Below are positions 33,089-40,551 of a stretch of 40,551 nt of DNA, one piece after another. Both the position numbers and the translations under genes were made by a program. The notes under the pieces are model-generated. The model saw only the letters and a list, made by a program, of their open reading frames with translations, ran no database searches and was not told the DNA's origin. Each line of letters starts with the position of its first letter. Within the stretch, counting starts at the first letter, position 1. The stretch lies in the NCBI GenBank assembly GCA_964473735.1, contig CAYYQD010000011.1, positions 1 to 40,551 of the forward strand. The letters run 5' to 3'. Source of the stretch: JAADCS01 sp964473735. GTDB lineage: Bacteria > Hydrothermota > Hydrothermia > LBFQ01.

Positions 33089-35284
33089 ATGTTTCTCTTG
33101 ATCACGAGCCTTGAGATACCTGCAGTCTTCGTTAAAAACGACGGTCAGCTGGAGAATCCATCGGTTCTCTTCTACTCTCCGTGGGGAAGCAAGGTGGCCG
33201 TACTTTCGGACGGTCGCATCCTTGTAGGAAACATCACCCTACGCGCTGGAAACGGTGTAAAACTCGTGGAGGGGGAATACCCATCGGACTTCCCATTTTT
33301 CTATCATAAAGGGAACGGGAGCTTCAAGACCATGGCCTTCAAAGGGGTCGTACTTCGGGGGGTAAGCGAGGGTATAAACGTTCACGTCGTACCGGTAAAT
33401 GACGGGCACGTTGAGGTACAGTTTGAAATCCTTCCCGGTGCGTCCTTGCAGGGTGCGTCTTTGGAAGTGGAGGGCGGAAGGTTCGTTTTGAAGGGTGAAA
33501 GGCTCCTCATAGATTCGGAGGGTAAAGAAACGGAGGTCGGAAGTATAAGGGCCTTTCAGGGGAGCAGGGAGGTGCCCGTTAAGGTAAAGGTGGAGGGGAA
33601 GCGTTTAACCTTTGAGGTTGGTGAGTACTCAAAGGGGCAGACCTTAATAATAGACCCTGTTATAGCGGCCATAGTCTCCAGCTCCGAGAACGATAGATCC
33701 TTCTCCATAGCGCTGGATTCGGGGGACTACTTCTTTATAGCCGGCGAAACCTATAACTACTCCAACTTCTCAACCTCAAGGGTTACCTTCGGCTCTCCGG
33801 ATAGCTCGGACGCCTTCGTTGTGAAACTACGCAGGGAGATATGGGTAGATACCACCCTCTCCGACACCCTGTCCGACAGCGTAAGCGTCGTGGCGACGGC
33901 CATAATAGGGGGATCCAGCAGGGATTGGGCTGTCAGCGTGGCCGTGGGTGAGGAGGGGGTGTATGTGGCGGGGAACACGAGTAACTATCTGGACTTCGCC
34001 CCCAGTAGGACTGTTATGGGCAGTGGGGGAGGTGTGGATCCCTTCGTAACCCTTTTGAGCGGAGACCTATCCTCTCACGTAGCCACCGCCATAGTTTCAA
34101 GCAACAGGGATGACAACCTCAGAGATATGGTGATCAGGAGTGATGGGGTATATATAACCGGTGTCACCGACGGCGCGAACACCTTTGCACCGTCCAGAAA
34201 TACCGTGGGAAGTGTGGGCAACACCGACGTTTTCGTATCGCACATATCTTCGGACCTTTCAGATCATGTGGCCACTCTGGTGGCCGATATAAGGAGTACC
34301 GCCGAAAGTGTTGGAGGCATGGATATTTCGGGTAGTCGTATATACGTGGTCGGCTCCTTTGCAAACAACGTGAGCCTCCTTTCCCTTCCACCTCCCTTCT
34401 ACATGTTTGACCTTTACCTCATGGAGGCGCCTACCTCCCTTTTAACGGCCTCCTTTGATACGATTCAGAACCCTTACATGGACTTCGGACTGGACGTGGT
34501 GGTGTCACCTTCCGCAGGTCCCATAGCCCTTATAAGCGTAGATGACACGACCGACTTCCCCCACACCTCAACCTACATCTACGGTTCCGGAAATTCCGGC
34601 ATTTACCTCTACGCGTGGAACTCCCGCACTTTAGCCAATTTGAGCTATGCCGGCGACCTTATGGTATCCGGTGGCAAGCTCTTCCTTTACGAGGGAGGCA
34701 ACCGTATCTATGTCATAGGGAACGTTCTGGACCCGATTACGGCTCCTCTTCCCCGGTCGGTCCATGGCTTACAGGACTCTACGGACGTTTTTATAAGTGC
34801 CTTCTCTCTGGACCTCTCCACGCACGTAAGAACCTTCATTTACGCCAGCAGAGGAAACGACTACGGGACCGACCTTAAGGTCGCACCCCCGTGCGCCTCG
34901 TCATCGGAGCCCCGCATATTCTCCACCGGATACACCACCGACCCCTCCACATTCGTAGATGGGCGCTTTCGGTACGGGACCCCCGGCAAGTTTGAGGCTT
35001 TCGCCACCGCCGAGCCCTGCCCTCTGGGTAGCTCCGGAGATCTATCTGTCTCGGAAGTTTTTCCCGGCGATGCCGTGGTGGTAGGTAAGGAACTCCGTAT
35101 CACGTTAAGAGCGCCCGCCTACGTCGGATACGATACGTACTCCCTTGCGGGTAGGCTCCTACGTTCGGAGTCTCTGGGCTATCTACCCTCCGGCAGATAC
35201 ACCTTTTCAATAGAGGGAAATGGACCGACCATACTTAAGCTACGCATAGGGGATAGGATTAGGATCCTGAAGCTATGGCGGTAG
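33089..35284 (+). CDS. Large secreted SBBP/beta-propeller-like protein with sorting-like C-terminus
   Basis: A 731-residue exported protein. After the short leader MFLLITS comes FVKNDGQLENPSVLFYS, which resembles the FxxNxGQ opening of DUF7948/SBBP-repeat proteins, then a beta domain to about residue 190 ending in LIIDPVIA. Propeller-like repeats follow, each with a DAFVVKL/DPFVTLL/DVFVSHI-type strand and an YVAGNT/YITGVT-type strand. The C-terminus (YDTYSLAGRLLRSESLGYLPS then ILKLWR) is the sorting-like module. It is likely a surface or extracellular adhesin. It is monocistronic and divergent from the subtilase. Confidence 0.8.
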   Translation: MFLLITSLEIPAVFVKNDGQLENPSVLFYSPWGSKVAVLSDGRILVGNITLRAGNGVKLVEGEYPSDFPFFYHKGNGSFKTMAFKGVVLRGVSEGINVHVVPVNDGHVEVQFEILPGASLQGASLEVEGGRFVLKGERLLIDSEGKETEVGSIRAFQGSREVPVKVKVEGKRLTFEVGEYSKGQTLIIDPVIAAIVSSSENDRSFSIALDSGDYFFIAGETYNYSNFSTSRVTFGSPDSSDAFVVKLRREIWVDTTLSDTLSDSVSVVATAIIGGSSRDWAVSVAVGEEGVYVAGNTSNYLDFAPSRTVMGSGGGVDPFVTLLSGDLSSHVATAIVSSNRDDNLRDMVIRSDGVYITGVTDGANTFAPSRNTVGSVGNTDVFVSHISSDLSDHVATLVADIRSTAESVGGMDISGSRIYVVGSFANNVSLLSLPPPFYMFDLYLMEAPTSLLTASFDTIQNPYMDFGLDVVVSPSAGPIALISVDDTTDFPHTSTYIYGSGNSGIYLYAWNSRTLANLSYAGDLMVSGGKLFLYEGGNRIYVIGNVLDPITAPLPRSVHGLQDSTDVFISAFSLDLSTHVRTFIYASRGNDYGTDLKVAPPCASSSEPRIFSTGYTTDPSTFVDGRFRYGTPGKFEAFATAEPCPLGSSGDLSVSEVFPGDAVVVGKELRITLRAPAYVGYDTYSLAGRLLRSESLGYLPSGRYTFSIEGNGPTILKLRIGDRIRILKLWR

Positions 35285-35339
35285 GTGTCCGCAGAGCCCC
35301 GACGACGTACAGTATCCCCAGGGGTGCCGTTTGTTGGCG

Positions 35340-36572
35340 TTAATACGGCCTTATGTTGAGCCCTACGAAGGAGTACATATCAAAGAGGTACGGCCTCCTA
35401 TCGCATATCTTCACGAACCTCATACCGCTACCCTCACCGTACACCCCCGGTATCCACACCACCTCACCGTAACGTTCCACTACCGGATGGAGGTTCCGTA
35501 AGACCATCGGTATGCCGGCGCGGTCGTATAGAGCCTTTAAGCGCTTCCCTTTGATCCTCTCCCCTACCCTTCGGCTCCTGACCTTGACCCCCCTGAGGTC
35601 TCCACCCACCAGGGCCATGTTTAGGTCCTCCCATACCAGCTTCCCCTCCCTCTCCTCCAGATGCGGTATATCGGAGTATATCACCACGTACCTCCCGTAA
35701 GATGATACGCTCCTGCCCGCCACGGCGTACCTTCTCCCCGGCTTGAGGTTCAAAACTCCCTCAACCTTACCCACCTCCACTTTCAGGAGGTCGGACAGCA
35801 CCCGGGATAGCAGGTAGTCGTTCCGTCTTCTGACGACCACTAAACCGGCGAAGTGGAGCACGTTCTCCCTCCTGTACCTCTCAATCTCTCCCTTTAAAAA
35901 GTCCCTCTCGCGGCTTAGAAGAAGGTACGTTCTCCGGAATCTCCGGGGCAGGTCCGGAAAGACCTCCCTTATTCTGGGAACTACGTTCATCCTTATGAAG
36001 TTGCGGGTGAATTTAGGGTCGTAGTTGCTCTCGTCCTCAACCCAGCCTACCCCGGCCGTTCTAAGGGCCTCCCTTATCTCATCCCTCCACAGGAGGATGA
36101 GGGGACGTACGAATACGCCGCTACGGGGAGGAAGGACGAGGCCAAAGGTACCCGTTCCCCTGCTCAGGTTAAAGAGGGCAGTCTCGTACGCGTCGGATAG
36201 GTTATGGGCGAGGCATACCTTTCCCACCCCTATCCTGTGGGCCTCTTCCTTTAGAACCCGGTGCCGAACCTCCCTCGCCCTCTCCTCAAGGGACCCCCTT
36301 CCCTCAACCCTTACCCTCCTTACGGTTAAAGGCACCCCGAGGGAGGAGCACAGATCTCTAACGAACCCCTCGTCCCTATCGGCCGTTGGGCGGAGACCGT
36401 GATTGACGTGAGCGGCTCTGACCCTGTACCCGAGGTGCAGGAGGGCGAGGAGACAGTAAACGGAGTCCGCCCCACCCGATAACCCTACAAGAATCTCGTC
36501 CCCTTCCTCTAAGAGACCGAACCTCTCTATGGCCTCCCTCACCCTCTCAAGGTTGGATAAGCTGACGGGCAT
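35340..36572 (-). CDS. tilS: TilS, tRNA(Ile)-lysidine synthase
   Basis: A 410-residue N-type ATP pyrophosphatase that converts the wobble C34 of tRNA-Ile(CAU) to lysidine, allowing AUA decoding; ATA codons are frequent in this window. The PP-loop SGGADS is at residues 32-37, followed by RAAHVNHGLRP and LAHNLSDAYET. The C-terminal domain runs from about 300. The ATG overlaps the preceding HAMP-protein gene by 26 nt, so it is last in a four-gene operon. Confidence 0.95.
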   Translation of the reverse strand: MPVSLSNLERVREAIERFGLLEEGDEILVGLSGGADSVYCLLALLHLGYRVRAAHVNHGLRPTADRDEGFVRDLCSSLGVPLTVRRVRVEGRGSLEERAREVRHRVLKEEAHRIGVGKVCLAHNLSDAYETALFNLSRGTGTFGLVLPPRSGVFVRPLILLWRDEIREALRTAGVGWVEDESNYDPKFTRNFIRMNVVPRIREVFPDLPRRFRRTYLLLSRERDFLKGEIERYRRENVLHFAGLVVVRRRNDYLLSRVLSDLLKVEVGKVEGVLNLKPGRRYAVAGRSVSSYGRYVVIYSDIPHLEEREGKLVWEDLNMALVGGDLRGVKVRSRRVGERIKGKRLKALYDRAGIPMVLRNLHPVVERYGEVVWIPGVYGEGSGMRFVKICDRRPYLFDMYSFVGLNIRPY

Positions 36573-37146
36573 TCCTCCGGGTACGATCCAGATCCTCCGA
36601 GAGCTCGGCCAGAGCCTCCCCTACAGTAGAAAAGTCCCCGCCGACGGGAGGCCTGCTGGTCAGTATTCCCATACGGATGCTCTGGACGTATCTAACTATC
36701 TCCCCCACGCTCCTCCGGAAGGATAGGACGTCCGTGATTATGAGGAGCACACCCAATATCCCCAAGATGAACCCTCCTATCACGGACCAGAGGGGGAGGC
36801 GGGGTACAGGTTGGGACAGGTAGTCCTCGGTATAGGAGAGGATAGCCTGCGCATAACGTCCGAAGTCGCCGCTCTCGGCCGTAGATTTGAGGCTGTCGGC
36901 CAGAGCTATGAGGGTGGAATCTTTGAGGTTAAGGGCGTTGTCCTTTATCTGATACAGGGTAGAGGTCAGCCCCACCTTATCGTTAACTACCTGAAAGTAC
37001 TCCAGTCGTAGGGTATTTTCCCTGAGGGAGTACATCTCCATACGTCTGTCGTAGTCCATCAGATTTCTGATGTAAGTGTAGAGGTTAAAACCCTCAACCC
37101 CGAGGGAAAGCAGTATGAGTGTGCTCGCTATAATCGTCCTTATCAT
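36547..37146 (-). CDS. HAMP-containing two-TM membrane protein without output domain
   Basis: A 199-residue protein. TM1 at about 4-22, a helical periplasmic region of about 95 residues, TM2 at about 120-142, then a HAMP-like linker (from FRRSVGEIVRYVQSIRMG to about residue 190). It ends right after, without a kinase, cyclase or methyl-accepting domain. It may signal through a partner encoded beside it: the upstream DUF4388-like gene overlaps it by 4 nt (ATGA). No exact family was recognised. Confidence 0.7.
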   Translation of the reverse strand: MIRTIIASTLILLSLGVEGFNLYTYIRNLMDYDRRMEMYSLRENTLRLEYFQVVNDKVGLTSTLYQIKDNALNLKDSTLIALADSLKSTAESGDFGRYAQAILSYTEDYLSQPVPRLPLWSVIGGFILGILGVLLIITDVLSFRRSVGEIVRYVQSIRMGILTSRPPVGGDFSTVGEALAELSEDLDRTRRNARQLIQP

Positions 37147-38078
37147 AGGCTGTCCCTCACGGCTACCCTTAGGTTCCGAATGTCGTCTTTGAACTTCTTT
37201 ACGGTATTTGGGGAGAGCTCCCTCTCCCCCACGATCACGTCCTCAAGGACGTCAAGGAAGCTCTCAAGGACGTAAAGGCCACGACGTTTGGACACGTAGA
37301 ACAGTATGTCGTTATCCGTAGGCTCAATCAGGCCTATTATCGGGTCAAGGACGGGATCGGAGTAGCTCCTCTCTAACATGGCCATCCTGACCTTCGTAGG
37401 GAAATCCCTTATCGCGCGGGACATACGTACGTACAGGTGACGTAGCTCCCCGTACAGCTTTTTAAACATCTGGGCGTAGCTCCGCTCGTAGAGCTGCTCC
37501 TTAACGCTGAAGACTTTAAACTCGTAGAGCTCCCCCTCGGCTTTGAGAAGGTCGTTCAGGTTGAACATCTCACCCTTCGCGAACACGCCCGACACTATAC
37601 CTTCAAGGAATACGGCGGAGAAGGTCACTGGGGAATAACTGCGGAGTATCCCCGAAAACTCAAGGGAGGTGAGCTCTGACACCACCTTGTCGGGGAAGGG
37701 GGTTATGCTGTCCATCACCACGGAGGATCTGTGGAAGGATGCCACCACCATAACGACGTCGCTGTTCAATGGGGAGAAGCGATAGCGGAAGGGTCTTATG
37801 TGCTTCATTCCGCTCCTCTCGCGGAAGAACTCGTCGTCCGGGTACGAGAACATCGTACCCTCCTCAAAGGCCAGACTCCCTAAAGGCTCACCGTAGTCAA
37901 AGAAGTTGAAGATCTTGCTCCCGGAGCTCTGCAACAGAAGAATGCCGCTCAGCTCCTTATGTTTTATCTCCCTGATCACCTCCATCACGTTGGCCCATCT
38001 ACCCCTGCCTTCGTACAACGGAGGGGTCAGGAAGTCATTCAGTATCTCTAAGAGATCGGAGGTTCTCAAGGATATCAT
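37143..38078 (-). CDS. Cytoplasmic protein with two DUF4388/PatA-like modules
   Basis: A 311-residue soluble protein. Two segments, KELSGILLLQSSG...GEPLGSLAFEEGTMF (residues ~40-75) and LEFSGILRSYSP...EGIVSGVFAKGEMF (~138-172), resemble the 'GxLxxx...GxIxxAxxGxxxG' pattern of DUF4388-type effector domains seen in gliding and two-component systems. The C-terminal 110 residues are helical. The start at 38078 overlaps the upstream gene by 44 nt. With the HAMP protein it may form a split signalling pair. Family assignment is by pattern only. Confidence 0.55.
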   Translation of the reverse strand: MISLRTSDLLEILNDFLTPPLYEGRGRWANVMEVIREIKHKELSGILLLQSSGSKIFNFFDYGEPLGSLAFEEGTMFSYPDDEFFRERSGMKHIRPFRYRFSPLNSDVVMVVASFHRSSVVMDSITPFPDKVVSELTSLEFSGILRSYSPVTFSAVFLEGIVSGVFAKGEMFNLNDLLKAEGELYEFKVFSVKEQLYERSYAQMFKKLYGELRHLYVRMSRAIRDFPTKVRMAMLERSYSDPVLDPIIGLIEPTDNDILFYVSKRRGLYVLESFLDVLEDVIVGERELSPNTVKKFKDDIRNLRVAVRDSL

Positions 38079-38352
38079 GCTTTATCTTTTCGTGCTCCAC
38101 GGCTTTGAAGAATCGGAACTCAAGGAGTTCCCCCCTCTCAAGGGCCAGCTTTACCGCACCGTCCGGAGCCTTCAGAACGGAGAGTAAAGCCTCCTTCAGG
38201 TTATCGGAGGAGTCCAGCAGGAGTATAGACTCCTCCCACTCCCTGTCCTTGAGCCTGATAAGGTAGAGCCCGGGGGCCTCCGGTGCGAACCTCTCCACCA
38301 TGTACTCGTCAAAGTCGTAATAATCGTGCCAATCAGGCCATACCTTTGCCAT
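38035..38352 (-). CDS. Small protein of unknown function, first gene of the tilS operon
   Basis: A 105-residue protein, acidic and mixed alpha/beta. The segment APGLYLIRLKDREWEESILLLDSSDNLKEALLSVL (seen as PGLYLIRLKD and LDSSDNLKEALLSVL) recalls the layout of GIY-YIG-like small proteins, but the catalytic residues are not convincing. The ATG at 38352 is preferred over the in-frame ATG at 38391 because a TATACT box lies between them, 8 nt before it. It is divergent from the PII-like/TolC operon and could feel the operator at 38409. Confidence 0.6.
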   Translation of the reverse strand: MAKVWPDWHDYYDFDEYMVERFAPEAPGLYLIRLKDREWEESILLLDSSDNLKEALLSVLKAPDGAVKLALERGELLEFRFFKAVEHEKIKHDILENLRSLRDTE

Positions 38353-38360
38353 GTCTGTGT

Positions 38361-38366
38361 AGTATA
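38361..38366 (-). promoter_or_regulatory. -10 box of the tilS operon
   Basis: TATACT on the minus strand, 8 nt before the ATG at 38352. No good -35 was seen. Confidence 0.45.
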
Positions 38367-38408
38367 AAGGGGAAGGTGCAAACACGCCCATGCGTGTGCG
38401 CTACCGTT

Positions 38409-38432
38409 TTTGAACGATCGTTCAAATCCCCC
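38409..38432. promoter_or_regulatory. Palindromic operator at the PII-like/TolC promoter
   Basis: The perfect 18-bp palindrome TTTGAACGATCGTTCAAA, followed by TCCCCC. The 24 bp are identical to the minus strand at 3786-3763 before the RND gene. In both places TTGAAC inside the palindrome is 18 nt from the -10 box, so the geometry is identical. A dimeric repressor here would control pump and channel together. Confidence 0.85.
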
Positions 38433-38433
38433 T

Positions 38434-38439
38434 TAGAAT
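38434..38439 (+). promoter_or_regulatory. -10 box of PII-like/TolC operon
   Basis: TAGAAT 6 nt before the ATG at 38446. Confidence 0.7.
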
Positions 38440-38445
38440 ACCCTC

Positions 38446-38727
38446 ATGTTCGCGATGGTAGTATGTAGTGCCCCCTTCGTCGGGACCTTTGTTAGAGCCC
38501 TGAAGGATAGGGGGTTTTCGGGATGGACCCTCGTACCTAAAGTGTTAGGCGAAGGTGGAAGGAGCGACCCCCAGATGGACGACGACGTCTGGCCCGGGTA
38601 CTCTGGCCTCTTCCTCATTCACTTCCCTCCCGAAAGGGAGGAGGAAATGCGCCGTCTCCTCAGGGAGTTTGACAGTAAAGTTGCGCCCTTCAAGGCCTTC
38701 ATATTCAGGGAGGTGGAGGAGCTATGA
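38446..38727 (+). CDS. PII-like small protein
   Basis: A 93-residue protein with the layout of a PII/ferredoxin-like fold: an N-terminal strand (MFAMVVCSAPFVG), helix, GFSGWTLVPKVLGEGGRSDP as the strand and start of a T-loop-like segment, DDDVWPG, then LFLIHFPPEREEEMRRLL and a final strand. Small PII-like proteins are known to be encoded beside heavy-metal RND pumps and may sense metals or nucleotides. Here it is first in an operon with a TolC-type channel (4-nt ATGA overlap). The class is likely; the ligand is unknown. Confidence 0.7.
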   Translation: MFAMVVCSAPFVGTFVRALKDRGFSGWTLVPKVLGEGGRSDPQMDDDVWPGYSGLFLIHFPPEREEEMRRLLREFDSKVAPFKAFIFREVEEL

Positions 38728-40019
38728 TCCTGACTCTGTCAATGGTGCTCACCGAGGATAAGGCCGTAGAGGTCGGTCTGAAGAACTATCCCCTGATCGT
38801 GGCCGACAGTCTGAATTTGGAGTCGTTCGGCATGCAGGTGAAGGAGATCGGCTCCACCCTGTGGCCCAAGCTGGACTTTCAGTTCGGGTACTCTTACAAC
38901 TCCTACGTAACCCAGATGGAGATGGTATCGCCTGTCAGGTGGCACTTTATAGAGGTTCCGCCCGGATCCGGGCAGGGTATAGCCTACCCCGACAGCTTCG
39001 TAGTGGATACCTTTGAGTTCGGCAGGAAGCACAACTTCAGGCTCTCTCTGACCCTCAGCAGGGTACTGTGGTCGTGGGGTAGGATGGAGAGGGGGTACTT
39101 CCTACAGAAGAGCCTCTTTAAGGCCAGATGGAAGGATTACGATTCTAAGAAGCTCGCCTACGCGTACAACGTACGCAGGACGTACGTTATGACCCAGCTG
39201 GCAAAGGAGGCCTTAAGCGTGGCGGAGGATGCCCACAGGTTCGCCCGGGATAACCTCAGACTGGTGGAGGAGGCGTACAGAAACGGCAGGGCGACCCGAA
39301 TAGACTACCTGCGGGCCAGGGTGAATTACGAGAACAGCAGGTACAGGGTGATTGAGGCGAGGAGGTCCTACGAGAGCGCCCTAAGGAACCTCAAGCTGTT
39401 CTTAGGTCTCCCTGAAACTACCGAGGTGGTCCTCGGGGATACCCTCGCCCTTCCGGAAGGGGCACCCGATACCACGCTGCAGAGGTCGGACGTGGAGTAC
39501 CTGAAGGAGCAGGCCCGGATATTATCGGAAATAGGTAAGGAGGAGAGGAAGGCCTTTCTGCCAACGGTGTTCGGATCCGTATCCTACAACTACCAGAAAC
39601 CTTTAGGCTTTGAGGACAAATGGGGTAGCAACTGGGTGGCTACGCTTGGGGTCTCATGGACCCTATTTGACGGTCTGAAACCGTACTACTCCTACCGCAG
39701 GTACGCCTACCAGTCCGACGCCCTGATGAGGAGGGCGGTATTCCTTGAGGAGAAGGCGCGCGTGGACCTGAAGAACGCTTTACGGGAGTACGAGGGGGCT
39801 ATGGAGAGGTTAAAGGCGGCCAGGGAGGCCCTGAGGATGGCGAAGGAGTCCTTTAAACTGGCCCGTGAGGCCTACAGGAACGGAAGGTTATCCTATACGG
39901 ACCTGAAGCAGGTTGAGATCTCCTACAGGAACGCCCTCCTTAACTACAAGAGGGCCGTCGCAGACGTAAGGATATACTACTGGAAGGCACACTACGTCGC
40001 ACGCGCTCCGATAGAGTAA
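38724..40019 (+). CDS. TolC-family outer-membrane efflux protein
   Basis: A 431-residue OEP. LTEDKAVEVGLKNYPLIV is the usual first helix of mature TolC-type proteins. Two structural repeats each carry the hallmark helix pair: RLVEEAYRNGRATRIDYLRARVNYENSRY (seen as VEEAYRNGRATRIDYLRA) and AREAYRNGRLSYTDLKQVE. It forms a trimeric channel through outer membrane and periplasm. Only MILTLSMV precedes the mature-like sequence, and no other canonical start exists before an upstream in-frame TAA. It is coupled to the PII-like gene by ATGA and probably works with the RND pump at 699-3746. Confidence 0.93.
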   Translation: MILTLSMVLTEDKAVEVGLKNYPLIVADSLNLESFGMQVKEIGSTLWPKLDFQFGYSYNSYVTQMEMVSPVRWHFIEVPPGSGQGIAYPDSFVVDTFEFGRKHNFRLSLTLSRVLWSWGRMERGYFLQKSLFKARWKDYDSKKLAYAYNVRRTYVMTQLAKEALSVAEDAHRFARDNLRLVEEAYRNGRATRIDYLRARVNYENSRYRVIEARRSYESALRNLKLFLGLPETTEVVLGDTLALPEGAPDTTLQRSDVEYLKEQARILSEIGKEERKAFLPTVFGSVSYNYQKPLGFEDKWGSNWVATLGVSWTLFDGLKPYYSYRRYAYQSDALMRRAVFLEEKARVDLKNALREYEGAMERLKAAREALRMAKESFKLAREAYRNGRLSYTDLKQVEISYRNALLNYKRAVADVRIYYWKAHYVARAPIE

Positions 40020-40041
40020 GGGGGGCGCGGAGGCCCCCCTT
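40018..40041. terminator. Symmetric hairpin between convergent genes
   Basis: Arms AAGGGGGGC and GCCCCCCTT (9 bp, exact) around GCGGAG, overlapping the TolC stop codon. It can serve both the rightward TolC operon and the leftward gene ending at 40049, although T-tracts are short. Confidence 0.65.
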
Positions 40042-40048
40042 CCATTAC

Positions 40049-40551
40049 TCACCTTATAACTACCTTGAACTTTACAGTTCGCGGTCCTTCAGCTACGCCG
40101 AGGTACACACCCGGCCTCAGTAAGCCCTTGAGGTCGTGCTTTCCGGACTTCAGGGACAGAACCCTCTTGCCGTCCGTGGAGAAGAAGGTTACGGAATACT
40201 CCTTAGGAACGTTTATAAGGGTGCCGGCGACGTAGAGGGAGTTCTCCTTCCGCTCTGCCACAGACGTCGGGTCGTCCCATCCGGTCCCGCAAGGGCGCAC
40301 CCACAGATTTACGAGCTGGGTATCCACCCTTATGGCGTCCCTGTAGTAGTCTATGTGGAAGGTGTAGAGATCTGGTGTCGTAGTTGGGGGTACGTGGAAG
40401 TTTATGTTGAAGGAGAAGGTGTCCTCGGGGGGTGTCAGAGTTATACCGGCGTAATAGGGTGGCGTAAAGGATACCCACGGAACGTAGGCAGGCTCCCGGA
40501 CGACGGGCCACAGGGAATCTACGGTCAGGGACGTGGCTCCGACTATGGAGT
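40049..40551 (-). CDS. C-terminal part of a secreted protein with sorting-like domain (runs off the window)
   Basis: The frame stays open from 40049 to the right edge: 167 codons, 5' end missing. The visible part has beta-sandwich-like segments (WPVVREPAYVPWVSF, DTFSFNINFHVPP, LYTFHIDYYRDAIRVDTQ) like the Ig-like domains of secreted proteases. The end, FFSTDGKRVLSLKSGKHDLKG then RPGVYLGVAEG and FKVVIR, is the clearest example of the type-A sorting-like module here. The enzymatic or binding domain lies outside the window. Confidence 0.8.
   Translation of the reverse strand, partial: SIVGATSLTVDSLWPVVREPAYVPWVSFTPPYYAGITLTPPEDTFSFNINFHVPPTTTPDLYTFHIDYYRDAIRVDTQLVNLWVRPCGTGWDDPTSVAERKENSLYVAGTLINVPKEYSVTFFSTDGKRVLSLKSGKHDLKGLLRPGVYLGVAEGPRTVKFKVVIR

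Noticed and set aside
35285..35339. Terminator between the SBBP-like gene and tilS
   Set aside because: Only a trivial CCCC/GGGG pair with a one-base loop is present; no stable hairpin with a T-tract.

Overview
The window looks like chromosome of an uncultivated, probably thermophilic, diderm bacterium. An outer membrane is implied by LptB, an MCE (MlaD-type) protein, a TolC-type channel and an RND pump. A V-type ATPase B subunit, packed genes with overlapping ends, and secreted proteins sharing a type-IX-like C-terminal module suggest a candidate lineage such as WOR-3/Hydrothermae. That taxonomic guess is an inference from gene style. One 100-N scaffold gap lies at 19608-19707.

Layout. 1-650: an AT-rich GNAT acetyltransferase unlike its surroundings. 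699-5990: RND pump (minus), SDH/ClpP-like membrane protease, sugar-type ABC lipoprotein, tRNA-Thr(UGU). 6077-11251: feoAB, then a transaldolase/MCE/metal-permease/PAP2 operon. 11252-12537: a diverged repeat pair and the rpsP-khpA-rimM operon. 12581-15662: M20 peptidase and acetyl-CoA synthetase. 15663-16227: gene-poor stretch with a decayed reading frame. 16228-19258: degP, ddl, a NifU-like small protein, rnpA. 19372-22220: a truncated small gene, the scaffold gap, a lone V-ATPase B subunit, a BtuF-like protein. 22198-25848: NAD kinase, MBL-fold hydrolase, XerD-type recombinase, two tandem paralogous membrane proteins. 25858-35284: GH1 glycosidase, beta-helix protein, glycosyltransferase, LptB, subtilase and a large SBBP-like secreted protein. 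35340-38352: tilS with a HAMP-only membrane protein, a DUF4388-like protein and a small protein. 38446-40551: a PII-like protein with TolC, and the C-terminal part of another secreted protein.

The most notable observations are regulatory and architectural. First, an identical 24-bp promoter/operator cassette, containing the palindrome TTTGAACGATCGTTCAAA over the -35 element, precedes both the RND pump (3763-3786) and the PII-like/TolC operon (38409-38432), 34.6 kb apart. The two loci probably form one co-repressed efflux regulon. Second, nearly every first gene of a transcription unit has a TANAAT -10 hexamer 6-13 nt before its start codon, so leaderless or near-leaderless mRNAs appear to be the rule. 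Third, rimM is full length only if translation begins at a CTG codon overlapping the khpA stop. Fourth, several secreted proteins appear to carry signal peptides of only about 7-9 residues.

All calls come from reading the sequence. No database search was possible, and family names rest on recognised motifs.
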